NCBI RefSeq assembly: GCF_011065895.1
Contig: NZ_JAALCR010000005.1
Location: 62,001-126,000 of the forward strand
DNA from: Paludisphaera rhizosphaerae
Lineage (GTDB): Bacteria; Planctomycetota; Planctomycetia; Isosphaerales; Isosphaeraceae
Reading direction: 5' to 3'
DNA length: 64,000 bases
This document shows, piece after piece, positions 1 through 8,829 of the stretch. A model generated the notes under the pieces. It did no database searches, was not told where the DNA came from, and saw only the letters and a program-made list of their open reading frames with translations. A program made the position numbers and the translations under genes. Numbering within the stretch: position 1 is the stretch's first letter; every line of letters begins with the position of its first letter.

Positions 1-586
1 GGCAGGCCGTGATGTGGCTGAACCCCACGCTCTGGGAGAACGTCGCGACGCCGTTTCGCGTCACGGCCTCGGCCGCCAGTTCCAGATGCTCGAGCGACGC
101 CTTGTTCTTCACGCCCCGGACCTGTTCGAGGTACGTGAGAACGCCACGGACGGCGACTGACGCCGTTTCGCTTTCCTGGACGACCCGCAACTCGTCGTGC
201 ACGCGACGGGCGTAGTGCGAGAGCGACGAATAGGTCTCACCGGCCAGCCGAGCGAGGAGGTCGCCGATCCGCGAGACGTGGATCCCGCGACGTTCGGCCG
301 CCAGGTCGACGAAGGTGTCGACGTCGCAGGAAAGGTCGACCGTCCCGGATCCGCCGAGAGGATCGGTCAGCCGCACCGGGATCGAGCTGCGGGTCAACCC
401 CATGCGCCGGATCTGCAACGGCAGTCGCGCGGCCTGGTTGGGGATGTCGTGGCCCCCGTCGTTCATCGCGGCGATCGTCTGCTCGGCCGTCCTCGCAAAG
501 GTCTGGTTGAAACCCCGACGAGATCGTTGGTGGCTGGGCGGCGACGCGCTCGAGAAAGGCTGGTCGGGGGTCGGCTGATCCGGCAT
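1..586 (-). CDS. folE2: GTP cyclohydrolase FolE2/MptA, 3' end outside the window
   Basis: The first 195 codons are visible, reading leftward from ATG at 586 (MPDQPTPDQ). The family converts GTP to a dihydroneopterin phosphate at the head of folate-type pterin synthesis and is the metal-dependent alternative to FolE. The diagnostic stretch RRGIHVSR near residue 90 corresponds to the family's RG-x-HMSR motif. The visible part ends in FSHITAC, exactly where relatives read TACPC with the metal-binding cysteine. Family members are usually about 260-310 residues, so roughly a third is missing. The N-terminal 25 residues are low-complexity and probably disordered. A 161-bp gap separates it from the small membrane protein gene to the right, so its place in that operon is uncertain. 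The family call is firm; which of the FolE2/MptA product chemistries applies cannot be judged. Confidence 0.85.
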   Translation of the reverse strand, partial: MPDQPTPDQPFSSASPPSHQRSRRGFNQTFARTAEQTIAAMNDGGHDIPNQAARLPLQIRRMGLTRSSIPVRLTDPLGGSGTVDLSCDVDTFVDLAAERRGIHVSRIGDLLARLAGETYSSLSHYARRVHDELRVVQESETASVAVRGVLTYLEQVRGVKNKASLEHLELAAEAVTRNGVATFSQSVGFSHITAC

Positions 587-747
587 GGTCACCGCGGGGT
601 CGAGATTCGGGGTGCGTCGTAAATCGGCCCTGGTCGAAGAGGTTCGCCGAGGCGTGCCGCTGGCTGACATTGTAGACGCGAAGGTCCTGGGGGTCCAACC
701 GACGAGAGGGTCGCGATCCAAGTCAGAGCCTCCGTCGATTGTCCGTC

Positions 748-1095
748 TCAAGGGTGGGGTGGATCGGGAGCAACGGGCGCACGGGGATGCAGGGCGGCCT
801 CGCGATACTTCTTCTTGACACTTTCAAACCACGGGATCATCCGACGAGTCCATTCGGGGTCGAGGAGGAAAGGGTTATCCATGGCTGCCTCGGCCTTATC
901 GGCTCGGATCGCGGGGTCCATCGCAACGATCTCGCGACAGCGACGTTCCATCCGCTCGGCCGAGTTCGCGCGCCGTCGGTACTCCGCGACCCGGATGCTC
1001 ATCCTCACGAAGTCGATCAATCCGAGCACCATCGCCGCGACGGCCACCAGCCCCATCATCTGCCGTACGGTCAACTTCACGCGGAGGCTTCGCAT
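748..1095 (-). CDS. small single-pass membrane protein, function unknown
   Basis: This is a 115-residue protein starting MRSLRVKLTV. One hydrophobic segment (about residues 13-30, MMGLVAVAAMVLGL) is followed by a charged region rich in Arg and Glu and a Pro-rich tail. The frame is open further upstream to 1188, but that longer form would overlap the 3' end of the preceding acetyltransferase gene by about 50 bp, so the internal ATG at 1095 is preferred. It is the last gene of the minus-strand operon starting at 4905, 43 bp after the acetyltransferase stop. Proteins of this shape are common in planctomycetes. I recognise no domain and assign no function. Confidence 0.6.
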   Translation of the reverse strand: MRSLRVKLTVRQMMGLVAVAAMVLGLIDFVRMSIRVAEYRRRANSAERMERRCREIVAMDPAIRADKAEAAMDNPFLLDPEWTRRMIPWFESVKKKYREAALHPRAPVAPDPPHP

Positions 1096-1138
1096 TCGTC
1101 GATCCTGGATGGGCTGACGACGACCGGAAGCTCCGCCC

Positions 1139-1951
1139 TCAGTCGTCGCTTCGGGGCTGCAGGATGTAGCCGCACCGGTTCTCATCATCCCGGACGAAGC
1201 CGGCGGCCTCGTAGCCGGCGGCGAAGGCCGAAGTCATGGCCTGTCGGACGGCCTTACGCCAGGCTTCGGCGGCCTGGTGATCGGTCTTGCGGAGGGCGGC
1301 GGCGTCGCGAGGAATCGGCAGCCAGAGGCGATCGCCGGCGGGCGCGGCGACGGCCTCGGGACGACCATCGCGGACGGCGATCAAACTCGGAGCGCCGCCC
1401 GGGTCGGCGATGGGTTTGAGATCCTCCTCCACCTCCCACTCGGCGATGACGCGGTCGGTGGGGACGCCGGCGTTGAGGGCGTCGGTGCGCGGGCCGTACA
1501 TGTCGTCGACGTACTTGCGGACCCTGGCCCCGAGCTTCGCCAGGTTGAACCGTGCGTTGCCGGACTGGAGCGGATCGAAGGCCCAGGCGATGACGGGGAT
1601 CCCCTCGGCTCGGGCGAAGTCGCGCTGGAGCAGCTTCACCTCGCGGCCCAGCCCCAGCGACTGCTTGCCGGGCACGACTCCCGTCAGTTGCGAGTACAGG
1701 CAGAGCCGCCCCTCGACCTTCCCCAGGAAAGCGAACGACATCGCCACGGCCGAGCCGTCCTCCTGAAAGGCTCCCAGCACCAGCCCGCCGTGCAGGTTGG
1801 CCCCGACCATCGTCGCGACCGGGATGACGTAACCGTCCTCGGTGATCCCCCACGCCTTGCGCTGGGCTTCCTGACAGGCGAAGTACTCGGCCGGGGTCTC
1901 CGCTCGACGGAGGACGACGCCGCCATCCAGGACGCGACAAAATTCGGACAT
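1139..1951 (-). CDS. COG3375-type GNAT acyltransferase, probable N-succinyltransferase for D-amino acids
   Basis: This is a 270-residue protein starting MSEFCRVLDG. It resembles the predicted GNAT family COG3375: a region around residues 25-60 (CQEAQRKAWGI, then VIPVATMVGAN), GGLVLGAF, and later WAFDPLQSGNARFNLAKLGA, which is typical of the group. The frame is open to 2224, but that extension is antisense to the neighbouring peptidase gene, so ATG 1951 is chosen. The gene lies 28 bp after the M20 peptidase and follows the enolase-superfamily racemase. In Geobacillus kaustophilus an equivalent GNAT enzyme succinylates D-amino acids with succinyl-CoA as step one of a D-to-L conversion route. 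Family assignment is from sequence; substrate is inferred from context. Confidence 0.75.
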   Translation of the reverse strand: MSEFCRVLDGGVVLRRAETPAEYFACQEAQRKAWGITEDGYVIPVATMVGANLHGGLVLGAFQEDGSAVAMSFAFLGKVEGRLCLYSQLTGVVPGKQSLGLGREVKLLQRDFARAEGIPVIAWAFDPLQSGNARFNLAKLGARVRKYVDDMYGPRTDALNAGVPTDRVIAEWEVEEDLKPIADPGGAPSLIAVRDGRPEAVAAPAGDRLWLPIPRDAAALRKTDHQAAEAWRKAVRQAMTSAFAAGYEAAGFVRDDENRCGYILQPRSDD

Positions 1952-1979
1952 ATCAGCGTTCTTTCGTAGTGGCTTGAAC

Positions 1980-3116
1980 TCAGACTTCCAGCAACAGCGC
2001 GGCCAGCAACGCCGCGCGTTCGGGGATCGTGTCGACGATGATGTGCTCGTTGTCGGCGTGGGCGCCGCCGCCGAGCGTCCCCAGGCCGTCGAGCGTCGGC
2101 GTCCCGGCGGCGGCGGTGAAGTTGCCGTCGCTGCCGCCTCCGGTCGAGCCTTCGGTGAGGGCCAGGCCGAGCTTCGTCCCGAGCGTGCGGGCCTGCTCGA
2201 AGAGCGCGACGACGCCCGGCCCACGTTCCATCGGCGGCCGGTTGAAGCCGCCGGAGATCGTCACCCGCGTCCCGGGCGTCACGGCCGTCAGCCCGGCCAT
2301 CGCCTTCTCCAGGGCCGCCGCGCCGGCGAGCGTCACCGCGCGGGCGTCGACCTCGGCCGAGGCATTCGCCGGAACCACGTTGGGGGTCGTCCCCCCTTGC
2401 ACCAGGCCGACGTTCACCGTCGTCCCGGACGCCCGGTCGTTGAACGTCTGGATCTTGAGAATCTGATGCGCCAACTCGACGATCGCGCTGGCCCCCTGCT
2501 CCGGCGCGACGCCCGCGTGAGCCGCCTTCCCCTCGATCGTCAGATGGAAACGGCCGACACCCTTCCGCGCCGTCTTGAGCGAGCCGTCAGCCAGCGGCGG
2601 TTCCAGGATCAGGGCGTGCGCGCTCTCGCGGGCGAGGTCTTCGATCAGGGCCCGGGAAGTCTTGCTCCCCACTTCCTCGTCCGACGTGAACAGCGCCGTG
2701 ATCGGCCGCCTCGGCTTCAGGCCCAGGGCCGCGAAGGCTTCCAGCACGGCGGCGACGAGGATCAGGCTGGTCTTCATGTCGTAGACGCCGGGCCCGTACA
2801 GCTTCCCGCCGTCGCGGCGGAACGGCAACCGGGCGAGCGTCCCCACCGGCCAGACGGTGTCGAAGTGGCCGACCACCAGCGCCGGCTTCTCGTGGATCGA
2901 GCCGAAGAAGCGGCCGACGAGGTGATCGCCCGTCGGGTTGGCTAGTTGATCGACCTCGCCGCCGAGCCCTCGCCAGCGATCGGCGATGCCCCCCGCCAGG
3001 GCGTCGAGCCGAGCCTTGTCGCCGCTGGGGGACTCGTGCTCGACGAGGCCCCGCAACTCCTCCAGGTATTTCTCCAGACGGTCGGCGACGAACGAGCGGA
3101 CGGCTTGCGGGTTCAT
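1980..3116 (-). CDS. M20 family metallopeptidase, probable N-succinyl-L-amino acid hydrolase
   Basis: This is a 378-residue protein of the glutamate carboxypeptidase/ArgE-like M20 family. Expected di-zinc ligands are visible: GHFDT with H84 and D86, D113 in VYDMK, the general base and ligand pair at E147-E148 in TSDEE, E172 in ILEP, and a C-terminal His in GGGAHADNEH. The dimerisation insert lies at about residues 185-300. Length is normal for the family. It sits 24 bp downstream of the racemase and 28 bp upstream of the GNAT gene. Within the N-succinyl-amino-acid pathway an M20 enzyme removes succinate from the L-form and so makes the overall flow irreversible. The enzyme class is secure; the substrate is inferred from neighbours, and a plain carboxypeptidase role remains possible. 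Confidence 0.85.
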   Translation of the reverse strand: MNPQAVRSFVADRLEKYLEELRGLVEHESPSGDKARLDALAGGIADRWRGLGGEVDQLANPTGDHLVGRFFGSIHEKPALVVGHFDTVWPVGTLARLPFRRDGGKLYGPGVYDMKTSLILVAAVLEAFAALGLKPRRPITALFTSDEEVGSKTSRALIEDLARESAHALILEPPLADGSLKTARKGVGRFHLTIEGKAAHAGVAPEQGASAIVELAHQILKIQTFNDRASGTTVNVGLVQGGTTPNVVPANASAEVDARAVTLAGAAALEKAMAGLTAVTPGTRVTISGGFNRPPMERGPGVVALFEQARTLGTKLGLALTEGSTGGGSDGNFTAAAGTPTLDGLGTLGGGAHADNEHIIVDTIPERAALLAALLLEV

Positions 3117-3140
3117 GGCGGGCTCGGATCGGAAACAGGG

Positions 3141-4253
3141 TCAGGCCCCGGCGCGGAGGGTCGCTGCGCGGAGGGTGTTCTTCTTGATGCGGTCGACGAC
3201 AGGCTCGACGCCCAGGCCCGGCCCTTCGAAGACGGCGATCGCACCGTTGGGGGCCAGGATCGTCGGCTCGACGACGTCCTCGCGATAGTACTTGTCCGAC
3301 CCGGAGACGTCGCCGGGGAGCGAGAACCCCCGCAGGCTGGCGACCGCCACATTCGCTGCGCGGCCAATTCCGAACTCGTGCATACCGCCGCACCAGACGG
3401 GGATGTCGTGCTCGCGGCAGACGTCGTGGATCCGCTTCGCCTCCAGCGGCCCGCCCACGCGACTCACCTTGATGTTGATGACGCGGCAGGCCTTCAGCTC
3501 GATCGCCTTGCGGGCGTCCTCGGCCGAGTGGATGCTCTCGTCCAGGCAGACGGGCGTTTTGAGCGCGGCCTGGAGCTTCACGTGGTCGATGATGTCGTCG
3601 TGAGCCAGAGGCTGCTCGATCAGGAGCAGATCGAAGTCATCCAGCTTCTTCAACAGGTCGACGTCCGCCAACGTGTAGGCCGAGTTGGCGTCAACCTGTA
3701 GCGGGATGTCGGGGTAGCGCTCGCGGACCTGGCGGACGACGTCGACGTCCCACCCCGGGGCGATCTTCAGCTTGATACGACGATAGCCCTCAGCGCGATA
3801 CTGGTCGATGTTTTCGAACACCGCGCCGATATCCGACTCAATGCCCAAACTCACTCCCGAGAGAACCTCGGTCCGCGTGCCGCCCAGCATGCGATGCAGA
3901 GGCAACCCCTGCGACCGCGCCAGGGCGTCCCAGCAGGCCATCTCCAGCCCGGCGCGGGCGAACCCGTTTCCCTTCACTTTCTTGTAGAAGGCCGTCAGCT
4001 CCTCGATCGTGTCCCAGGGCTTGCCCAGGGTCATGGGGGCGAGGAAGTCGTGAAGGATGTGCCAGCAGGTTTCGGTCGTCTCCGGGCAGTAGAACGGGTC
4101 GGACGGGCTGGCGCACTCTCCCCAGCCTTCGACGCCGTCGGCGACGACCCGCACGAGGATGTGGTCCAGGTGCGCCTTGCGGCTGGAGCTCGTCTGAAAC
4201 GGGCGGATGAGGGGGAGGCGGACAATGGCGAGGTCGATCTGTTCGATACGCAT
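3141..4253 (-). CDS. N-succinylamino acid racemase / o-succinylbenzoate synthase family enzyme
   Basis: This is a 370-residue enolase-superfamily protein starting MRIEQIDLAI. The acid-base and metal residues all fall where expected: K161 and K163 (KLK), metal ligands D188 (VDAN), E213 (IEQP) and D238 (LDES), and the second catalytic lysine K262 in INIKVSR. The Arg at 265, three residues after that lysine, is a feature I recall being tied to racemase activity in this promiscuous NSAR/OSBS subfamily. No other menaquinone genes are nearby, and a GNAT acyltransferase and an M20 hydrolase follow in the same operon, so the racemase role is favoured over MenC. ATG 4253 is used because upstream codons show no family similarity. 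Menaquinone synthesis as a second activity cannot be excluded. Confidence 0.85.
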   Translation of the reverse strand: MRIEQIDLAIVRLPLIRPFQTSSSRKAHLDHILVRVVADGVEGWGECASPSDPFYCPETTETCWHILHDFLAPMTLGKPWDTIEELTAFYKKVKGNGFARAGLEMACWDALARSQGLPLHRMLGGTRTEVLSGVSLGIESDIGAVFENIDQYRAEGYRRIKLKIAPGWDVDVVRQVRERYPDIPLQVDANSAYTLADVDLLKKLDDFDLLLIEQPLAHDDIIDHVKLQAALKTPVCLDESIHSAEDARKAIELKACRVINIKVSRVGGPLEAKRIHDVCREHDIPVWCGGMHEFGIGRAANVAVASLRGFSLPGDVSGSDKYYREDVVEPTILAPNGAIAVFEGPGLGVEPVVDRIKKNTLRAATLRAGA

Positions 4254-4284
4254 AATTTCAGCTTGGTTCTGCAGGCCGGGAATG

Positions 4285-4905
4285 TCAAGCAGAGGTGGAC
4301 GGTCGGAACATCTGGAACAGGTGATCGACCTCTGCGTAGTCGGCCTGGTAGCCGCAACGGGCAATCGTCCGGGCGAGGGTCATGTCGAACAGGCCGTCCT
4401 TCAGACAGGCCGTGTCGATGTGGACGCCGACGACTTGCCCCAGCACCAGATGGTTGGTCGTCTCGGCCCCGGCCAAATCCTTGATCGTGACGACCTGAAG
4501 AAGCTTGCACTCCAGGGCCGCCGGCGACTCGGCGACCTTCGGAACGTCGACCATCCGGCAAGGAGCCGCGGTCAGGCCGGCGAGCACCATCTCATCGACC
4601 TCCGGCGGGACCGCCGCCGAGGTGACGTTCATCGCCTCAGCGAGCGCCATCGTCGCCAGGTTGGCCACGAATTCCCCGGTCTCCTCGATGTTTCGCAGGC
4701 TGTCCTTGCGGCCGGTGCTGCTGAACCCCACCACGGGAGGCGCGTCGCAGAAGGCGTTGAAGAAGCTGTAGGGCGCGAGGTTCACCCGCCCCTGACGATC
4801 CCGCGACGAGATCCAGCCGATGGGGCGCGGGGCGACGATCGCCTTGAACGGGTCGTGCGGCAGGCCGTGGCCGCGTGCGGGCTCGTAGAAATAGACGTCG
4901 CTCAA
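4285..4905 (-). CDS. flavin reductase-like FMN-binding split-barrel protein (DIM6/NTAB type)
   Basis: This is a 206-residue protein. The best start is TTG at 4905, preceded by AAGGGGAG at a suitable distance; it gives [12 protein letters not shown]. Longer ATG starts read through unrelated, Arg-rich sequence. The core [12 protein letters not shown] followed by [11 protein letters not shown] is the signature of FMN-binding flavin reductase-like proteins that serve as the reductase part of two-component monooxygenases or as diflavin-type reductases. It is the first gene of the operon that continues with the racemase 31 bp later, but its role in amino-acid conversion is unknown. It may be an unrelated passenger or act on a substrate whose carbon enters the pathway. 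Confidence 0.8.
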   Translation of the reverse strand: MSDVYFYEPARGHGLPHDPFKAIVAPRPIGWISSRDRQGRVNLAPYSFFNAFCDAPPVVGFSSTGRKDSLRNIEETGEFVANLATMALAEAMNVTSAAVPPEVDEMVLAGLTAAPCRMVDVPKVAESPAALECKLLQVVTIKDLAGAETTNHLVLGQVVGVHIDTACLKDGLFDMTLARTIARCGYQADYAEVDHLFQMFRPSTSA

Positions 4906-5134
4906 GACCGCTCCCCTTCTCGTTCGTCGTCGCGTCCCGTCGAGCCTGGCGTGGGTCGACGATCGCATTATAGACGGAAGCACCTTCCGGGAAGGGCCAC
5001 GCCGACGACTCCCGTCGGCTCGCTCGTCAAAATCCTTCTCGCCGCGTCCCTCCTCGTTGCCGACGCCCCACCGGCCCGTTACGATCGTCGCTCCCAAGTC
5101 TCCAGCAGGTCGAATCAACAAGCGAGGGCCGCCC

Positions 5135-6385
5135 ATGAGCGCCGACCCTGGGGTCGTCACGGCCACGACGCCGACGTCGTCATCCCGAATCGTCTCGATG
5201 GACCAGTTTCGCGGCTACACGGTCGCGGGGATGTTCCTCGTGAACTTCGTGGGGGGGCTGAAGGCCTTCCCGGAGATCATCAAGCACCACGATTTCTACT
5301 TCAGCTACGCCGACACCATCATGCCGGCGTTCCTCTTCGCGGCCGGCTTCTCGTTCCGGCTCTCAGCGCTGAAGCGGCTGGAGAAGACCGGGTCGATTCC
5401 CTACCTCCATTTCATCTGGCGCAGTCTGGCGCTGATCCTGATCTCGCTGATCATGTACGGCGCGGAGGACATCGAGATCAAGAAATGGGATGAGCTGGCC
5501 AAGGCCCCCGGCCTCTACATCCTGGGGATCCTCAAGGCCGACCTCTGGGAGACGCTGGCGATCATCGGCGTGGCGCAGATCCTCGTGCTGCCGTGGATCG
5601 CGACGGCCTTCCGGGTCCGGCTGATCGCGGCGGTCGTCTACATGGCGGTCGCCCTGGCGCTGGCCTGGTCGTTCAACGTCTTCTTCATCTACGCTCAACC
5701 GAACTGGATGGACGACCTCTGGGGAACCGTCGGCAAGGGGGCCTGGGACGGCGGCTTCTTCGGGCCGATCAGTTGGGCCGTGCCCATGCTCTTCGGCACG
5801 CTCGTCTACGACGTGACGGCGAGCCATGCGCCCGGTGCGGCGTCGCGGAAGCTTCTGTTCTGGGGGCTCGTGCTGGCGGGGCTCGGCTACGGGCTCAACT
5901 GCCTGGCGACGCTCTACGACACGCGACACGGGCAGGTCGAGGTCGTCGGCAAGGACGTGGCCGCGTCGCCCGTCGTCCCGCCCTTCGGCAACGCCGGCGG
6001 TCGGCCGGTTAGTTCGCTGCTGGCGACGCCCCCGTTCATCGAGCCGCCGCCGAAGAGCGTGTTGCCGGTGAACTACTGGCAGATCAACAAGAAGCTGGTG
6101 AGCCTGCCGTTCGTCCTCTTCGCGTCGGGCTTCGCGATCGCGCTCTACGCTTTGTTCATCCCCGCGTGCGACGTCGCCGGCATGCGGCTGGGGCTCTTCC
6201 GCACGCTGGGCCAGAACCCGCTGGCGGCCTACGTCATCCATCACTACGTCGAAGGCGCCGTCCACGCCGCGACCCCCAAGGACTCGCCCCTCTGGTACGC
6301 GGCGACCGCCCTCGCGGTCTTTTTTGTGCTTTCATGGATGTTTATTCGTTCGCTCGAAAAGCGGGGCGTCCAGATCCGATTGTGA
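5135..6385 (+). CDS. polytopic membrane protein of the DUF5009/HGSNAT-like acyltransferase type
   Basis: This is a 416-residue protein starting [10 protein letters not shown], with GAGGG upstream of the ATG. The sequence [17 protein letters not shown] near residue 22, followed by an Asp-containing loop and about ten hydrophobic segments, resembles proteins annotated as DUF5009 or heparan-alpha-glucosaminide N-acetyltransferase-like, which pass an acetyl group across the membrane onto sugars. The loop at about residues 270-330 is large and Pro-rich. It is transcribed divergently from the flavin reductase operon with a 229-bp gap. The specific substrate is unknown, and the similarity is recalled from pattern rather than measured. 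Confidence 0.6.
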   Translation: MSADPGVVTATTPTSSSRIVSMDQFRGYTVAGMFLVNFVGGLKAFPEIIKHHDFYFSYADTIMPAFLFAAGFSFRLSALKRLEKTGSIPYLHFIWRSLALILISLIMYGAEDIEIKKWDELAKAPGLYILGILKADLWETLAIIGVAQILVLPWIATAFRVRLIAAVVYMAVALALAWSFNVFFIYAQPNWMDDLWGTVGKGAWDGGFFGPISWAVPMLFGTLVYDVTASHAPGAASRKLLFWGLVLAGLGYGLNCLATLYDTRHGQVEVVGKDVAASPVVPPFGNAGGRPVSSLLATPPFIEPPPKSVLPVNYWQINKKLVSLPFVLFASGFAIALYALFIPACDVAGMRLGLFRTLGQNPLAAYVIHHYVEGAVHAATPKDSPLWYAATALAVFFVLSWMFIRSLEKRGVQIRL

Positions 6386-6778
6386 GAGAAATTAGATCTT
6401 GGGCCGACGCGCCGAAGTTCGACGCCGAGAGAAATCAAGGGACTTGGTCTGAAAAACAGTGAACCTCCGAGAATCCATTTTCGATTTTCCAAGGGGCGCG
6501 TTAGCATCCTCAACGCCTGCAGTCGCAGGCTCCGAAATACGGGTCGTTCCGCAGTGACCTTTCGCGGAACGGTTCCGATGTCCTGACGAAGTTTGCACCT
6601 GAGTTTCGCGTTCAAGATCGCACGAGGATCGCCGGTCGGAGCCGTCGTCGGAGGACGACCGACCTGCGATGAGTCTCCAGCACGGATCACGACGCGCCCC
6701 TCATCGCCGAGGCGGCTCGTCGAAGGTACGCGCTGGATTGCGTCGGCGATCACTCCCTCTCCCAGGAGCCAGGATCCG
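6386..6778. other. 393-bp non-coding stretch
   Basis: I see no plausible gene here: the open frames lack family features and usable start contexts. It is the space between the membrane acyltransferase-like gene and the small lipoprotein gene, and presumably holds the promoter of the latter. No clear hairpin terminator or operator was found. Confidence 0.5.
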
Positions 6779-7030
6779 ATGATACGCAGTCGCACATGGA
6801 TGTTGGCGGTGCCGGCGCTCGCCGGCTGCCTCGCATGGACGTCGCTGGGCTGTAGCGGGACTGAGCCAGCCTCGACACCCCAGCCGTCCACTCCCACCCC
6901 CACTCCCGCCCCGGCGGAACCGCCCAAGGTCGCCAAGGGGAAAAAGTCCAGGGATCCCAACCTGGATATGGGATTCAAGGAGCTTCGCGAACAGCGTCAG
7001 AAGGCGCAGGAAGCCGGGAAGACACCCTGA
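6779..7030 (+). CDS. small lipoprotein paired with a DUF1559 gene
   Basis: This is an 83-residue protein starting [16 protein letters not shown], with CAGGAGCC upstream of the ATG. The signal region contains two candidate lipoboxes, LAGC and SLGC, followed by a Ser/Thr/Pro-rich linker and a Lys-rich C-terminus ([13 protein letters not shown]). It lies 86 bp upstream of a DUF1559 prepilin-like gene. Similar small lipoproteins flank the other two DUF1559 genes in this window, so the pairing looks functional. The Pro-rich linker suggests an envelope-anchored protein; its role is unknown. Confidence 0.65.
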   Translation: MIRSRTWMLAVPALAGCLAWTSLGCSGTEPASTPQPSTPTPTPAPAEPPKVAKGKKSRDPNLDMGFKELREQRQKAQEAGKTP

Positions 7031-7116
7031 CCACCTTTGTTCCGATTCGGACCGCTATCCTCAGGTCTTCTCCTGCATCTCTCGTCGATGTACCTCATAC
7101 TCGGAAAGGACAATTC

Positions 7117-8229
7117 ATGCGACGTGCCTCCTCTGCGCCGAATCCAAGTCGCGGGTTCACTCTGATTGAATTGCTGGTCGTTATCGCCATCATCGCCGTG
7201 TTGATCGCCCTACTCCTACCGGCTGTTCAGGCCGCTCGCGAGGCTGCCCGCCGAGCGCAATGCACCAACAACCTGAAACAACTCGGGTTGGCGACCCACA
7301 ACTACGAAAGCAGCAACGGCTCATTCCCCTGCGGGGACAAGATCAACCGCACGATCGACGCAAAAGCGATGCGTCAGGACTACGGCCCGTTCGTCGCCCT
7401 GCTCGCCTACTACGAGGGCGGCACCGCCTGGAACGCGCTGAACACCAGCCTCACAAACTGGGTCGCCGCCAACAGCACCGTCACGGGGATCGGCATGAGC
7501 ACGCTCTGGTGCCCCAGTGACGACGTGGCGGGCATCCGTGCACCGTACATCGCGGGCGAGACCGACGGCTGGGACGACGTCTACCAACCGTTCACCTACA
7601 GCAGCTATGCCGCCAATATGGGGACGCTGGCCTATCGCTACGACGACACCAAGCTTCCGCAGTCCGACGGCATCTTCAACCACAACGCCGGCAAGGTCAC
7701 TGCCCCGAATCAGCCCGATGCATCCGGGTGGGGATATAACGCCAGCTTCCAGCCGGTGAAGATCTCTTCCATCACTGACGGCACCAGCAACACGATCCTC
7801 TACGGAGAGCACGCCCACAGCCGGCTCGTCCCAGCGGGTGCGGCAGATTATGTCAAGTACGGGACGAACATGTGGATCTCGGGCGATTGGGGCGACACGG
7901 CCTTCTCGACGTTCTTCCCGCCCAACTACTTCAAGGACAGTGCTCAGGCCGACCAGAGCAGGAACCCCGGCGCGCCCCCGAACAAATTCCCCCGTGGCAA
8001 CAACTTCAGCAACACGGCCGCCAGCAACCACTCCGGCGGGGCCAACTTCGCCTTCTGCGATGGCTCGGTCCGCTTCATCAAGAACTCGGTCTCCTCGTGG
8101 AACCCCGCCTCGGTGACCACCTCGGGCAGCAGCAGCAACTGGGTCTACACCACAACCTCTCAGATGGGCGTCTTCCAGGCGCTCGGCACGCGGGCCGGCG
8201 GCGAAATCGTCAGCGCCGACGCTTATTGA
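7117..8229 (+). CDS. DUF1559 protein with type II pseudopilin-like N-terminus (first of three)
   Basis: This is a 370-residue protein. The N-terminus has the prepilin cleavage pattern [16 protein letters not shown] (Gly before Phe, Glu at +5) followed by the planctomycete-typical [11 protein letters not shown] helix. The rest is the DUF1559 (SBP_bac_10) domain, ending in the family's [17 protein letters not shown] and TRAGGE motifs. AAAGGA precedes the ATG. Planctomycetes carry dozens to hundreds of these proteins; they are thought to be membrane- or surface-associated, but no molecular role is established. A perfect 15-bp hairpin follows the stop codon. Confidence 0.9.
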   Translation: MRRASSAPNPSRGFTLIELLVVIAIIAVLIALLLPAVQAAREAARRAQCTNNLKQLGLATHNYESSNGSFPCGDKINRTIDAKAMRQDYGPFVALLAYYEGGTAWNALNTSLTNWVAANSTVTGIGMSTLWCPSDDVAGIRAPYIAGETDGWDDVYQPFTYSSYAANMGTLAYRYDDTKLPQSDGIFNHNAGKVTAPNQPDASGWGYNASFQPVKISSITDGTSNTILYGEHAHSRLVPAGAADYVKYGTNMWISGDWGDTAFSTFFPPNYFKDSAQADQSRNPGAPPNKFPRGNNFSNTAASNHSGGANFAFCDGSVRFIKNSVSSWNPASVTTSGSSSNWVYTTTSQMGVFQALGTRAGGEIVSADAY

Positions 8230-8245
8230 GCTCCCTGAGATTCAT

Positions 8246-8282
8246 CAGCCGGCCGGGGCGGCTTGTTCGCCCCGGCCGGCTG
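8246..8282. terminator. 15-bp perfect hairpin between convergent genes
   Basis: CAGCCGGCCGGGGCG is repeated in inverse orientation after a 7-nt loop. It lies 16 bp after the DUF1559 stop and 10 bp from the stop of the convergent lipoprotein gene, so it can terminate both. There is no long T-run on either side. Confidence 0.65.
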
Positions 8283-8292
8283 ACGTTTGCGC

Positions 8293-8769
8293 TCAGCGTC
8301 GGTTCGACGCGATCCGCTTCACCGCCGGTTGCGAGCCGGCCAATTCGTAGGTGAAGCGGTTGTCCGCCCCCTCCACAACCTCGGCGTGAAGCTCGGAGCG
8401 CTGGTTGTAGCGGACAGGGACGACTTCGACCTGCTCCCTGATCGGGTTCTCAGGGTCTTCCCGATTCTTCAAAACTTTGCCCGTCTCCTTCCGGGCCCGA
8501 ACCTCCACGCGATGAGCGCCGAGGCCCGGCCCCTCGTGCCGAGGCAGGTCGAAAGCGCCGTCCACGACCAGCCCGCTGACGATCAGGTCGCCGCCGGACG
8601 CGGGGATGAAGGTGATCAGCCCCTGATCCAGGGGCTTGCCGTCGAGCGTCACCACGCCGCTGACAGGCTCGCGAGCAGGGCCTTCCACTCCTCCACAGCC
8701 CGCCACAGCCACGGCGAAGAAGGCCGTTGAGAGCGTCGCCAGGGCGCGGAACGATCGGATGAGGGGCAC
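8293..8769 (-). CDS. carboxypeptidase-regulatory-like lipoprotein
   Basis: This is a 158-residue protein. The GTG at 8769 is chosen because GGAGG lies just upstream at the right distance; another GTG at 8784 sits on that ribosome site. The signal peptide ends in a lipobox (AVAGC, near residue 25). The mature part VSGVVTLDGKPLDQGLITFIP is the start of the small beta-sandwich domain abundant in planctomycete lipoproteins, which resembles carboxypeptidase regulatory domains. It lies 60 bp downstream of the second DUF1559 gene on the same strand, which is the usual arrangement. It is probably anchored in the envelope; its partner is unknown. Confidence 0.8.
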   Translation of the reverse strand: MPLIRSFRALATLSTAFFAVAVAGCGGVEGPAREPVSGVVTLDGKPLDQGLITFIPASGGDLIVSGLVVDGAFDLPRHEGPGLGAHRVEVRARKETGKVLKNREDPENPIREQVEVVPVRYNQRSELHAEVVEGADNRFTYELAGSQPAVKRIASNRR

Positions 8770-8829
8770 GATCTTGACCTCCACAAAGATTCGGATGGAT
8801 ATCCTGAAGGGGAACCGGCTCGACCGGGC

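Noticed and set aside
3141-4253. Annotation as MenC of menaquinone synthesis
   Set aside because: The family is shared, but the operon partners (GNAT, M20) and Arg265 favour the racemase role; no other men genes are present. OSBS activity is kept as a possibility.
8769-8784. GTG at 8784 as start of the lipoprotein gene
   Set aside because: The GGAGG ribosome site overlaps this codon; the GTG at 8769 has the right spacing and gives a better signal peptide.
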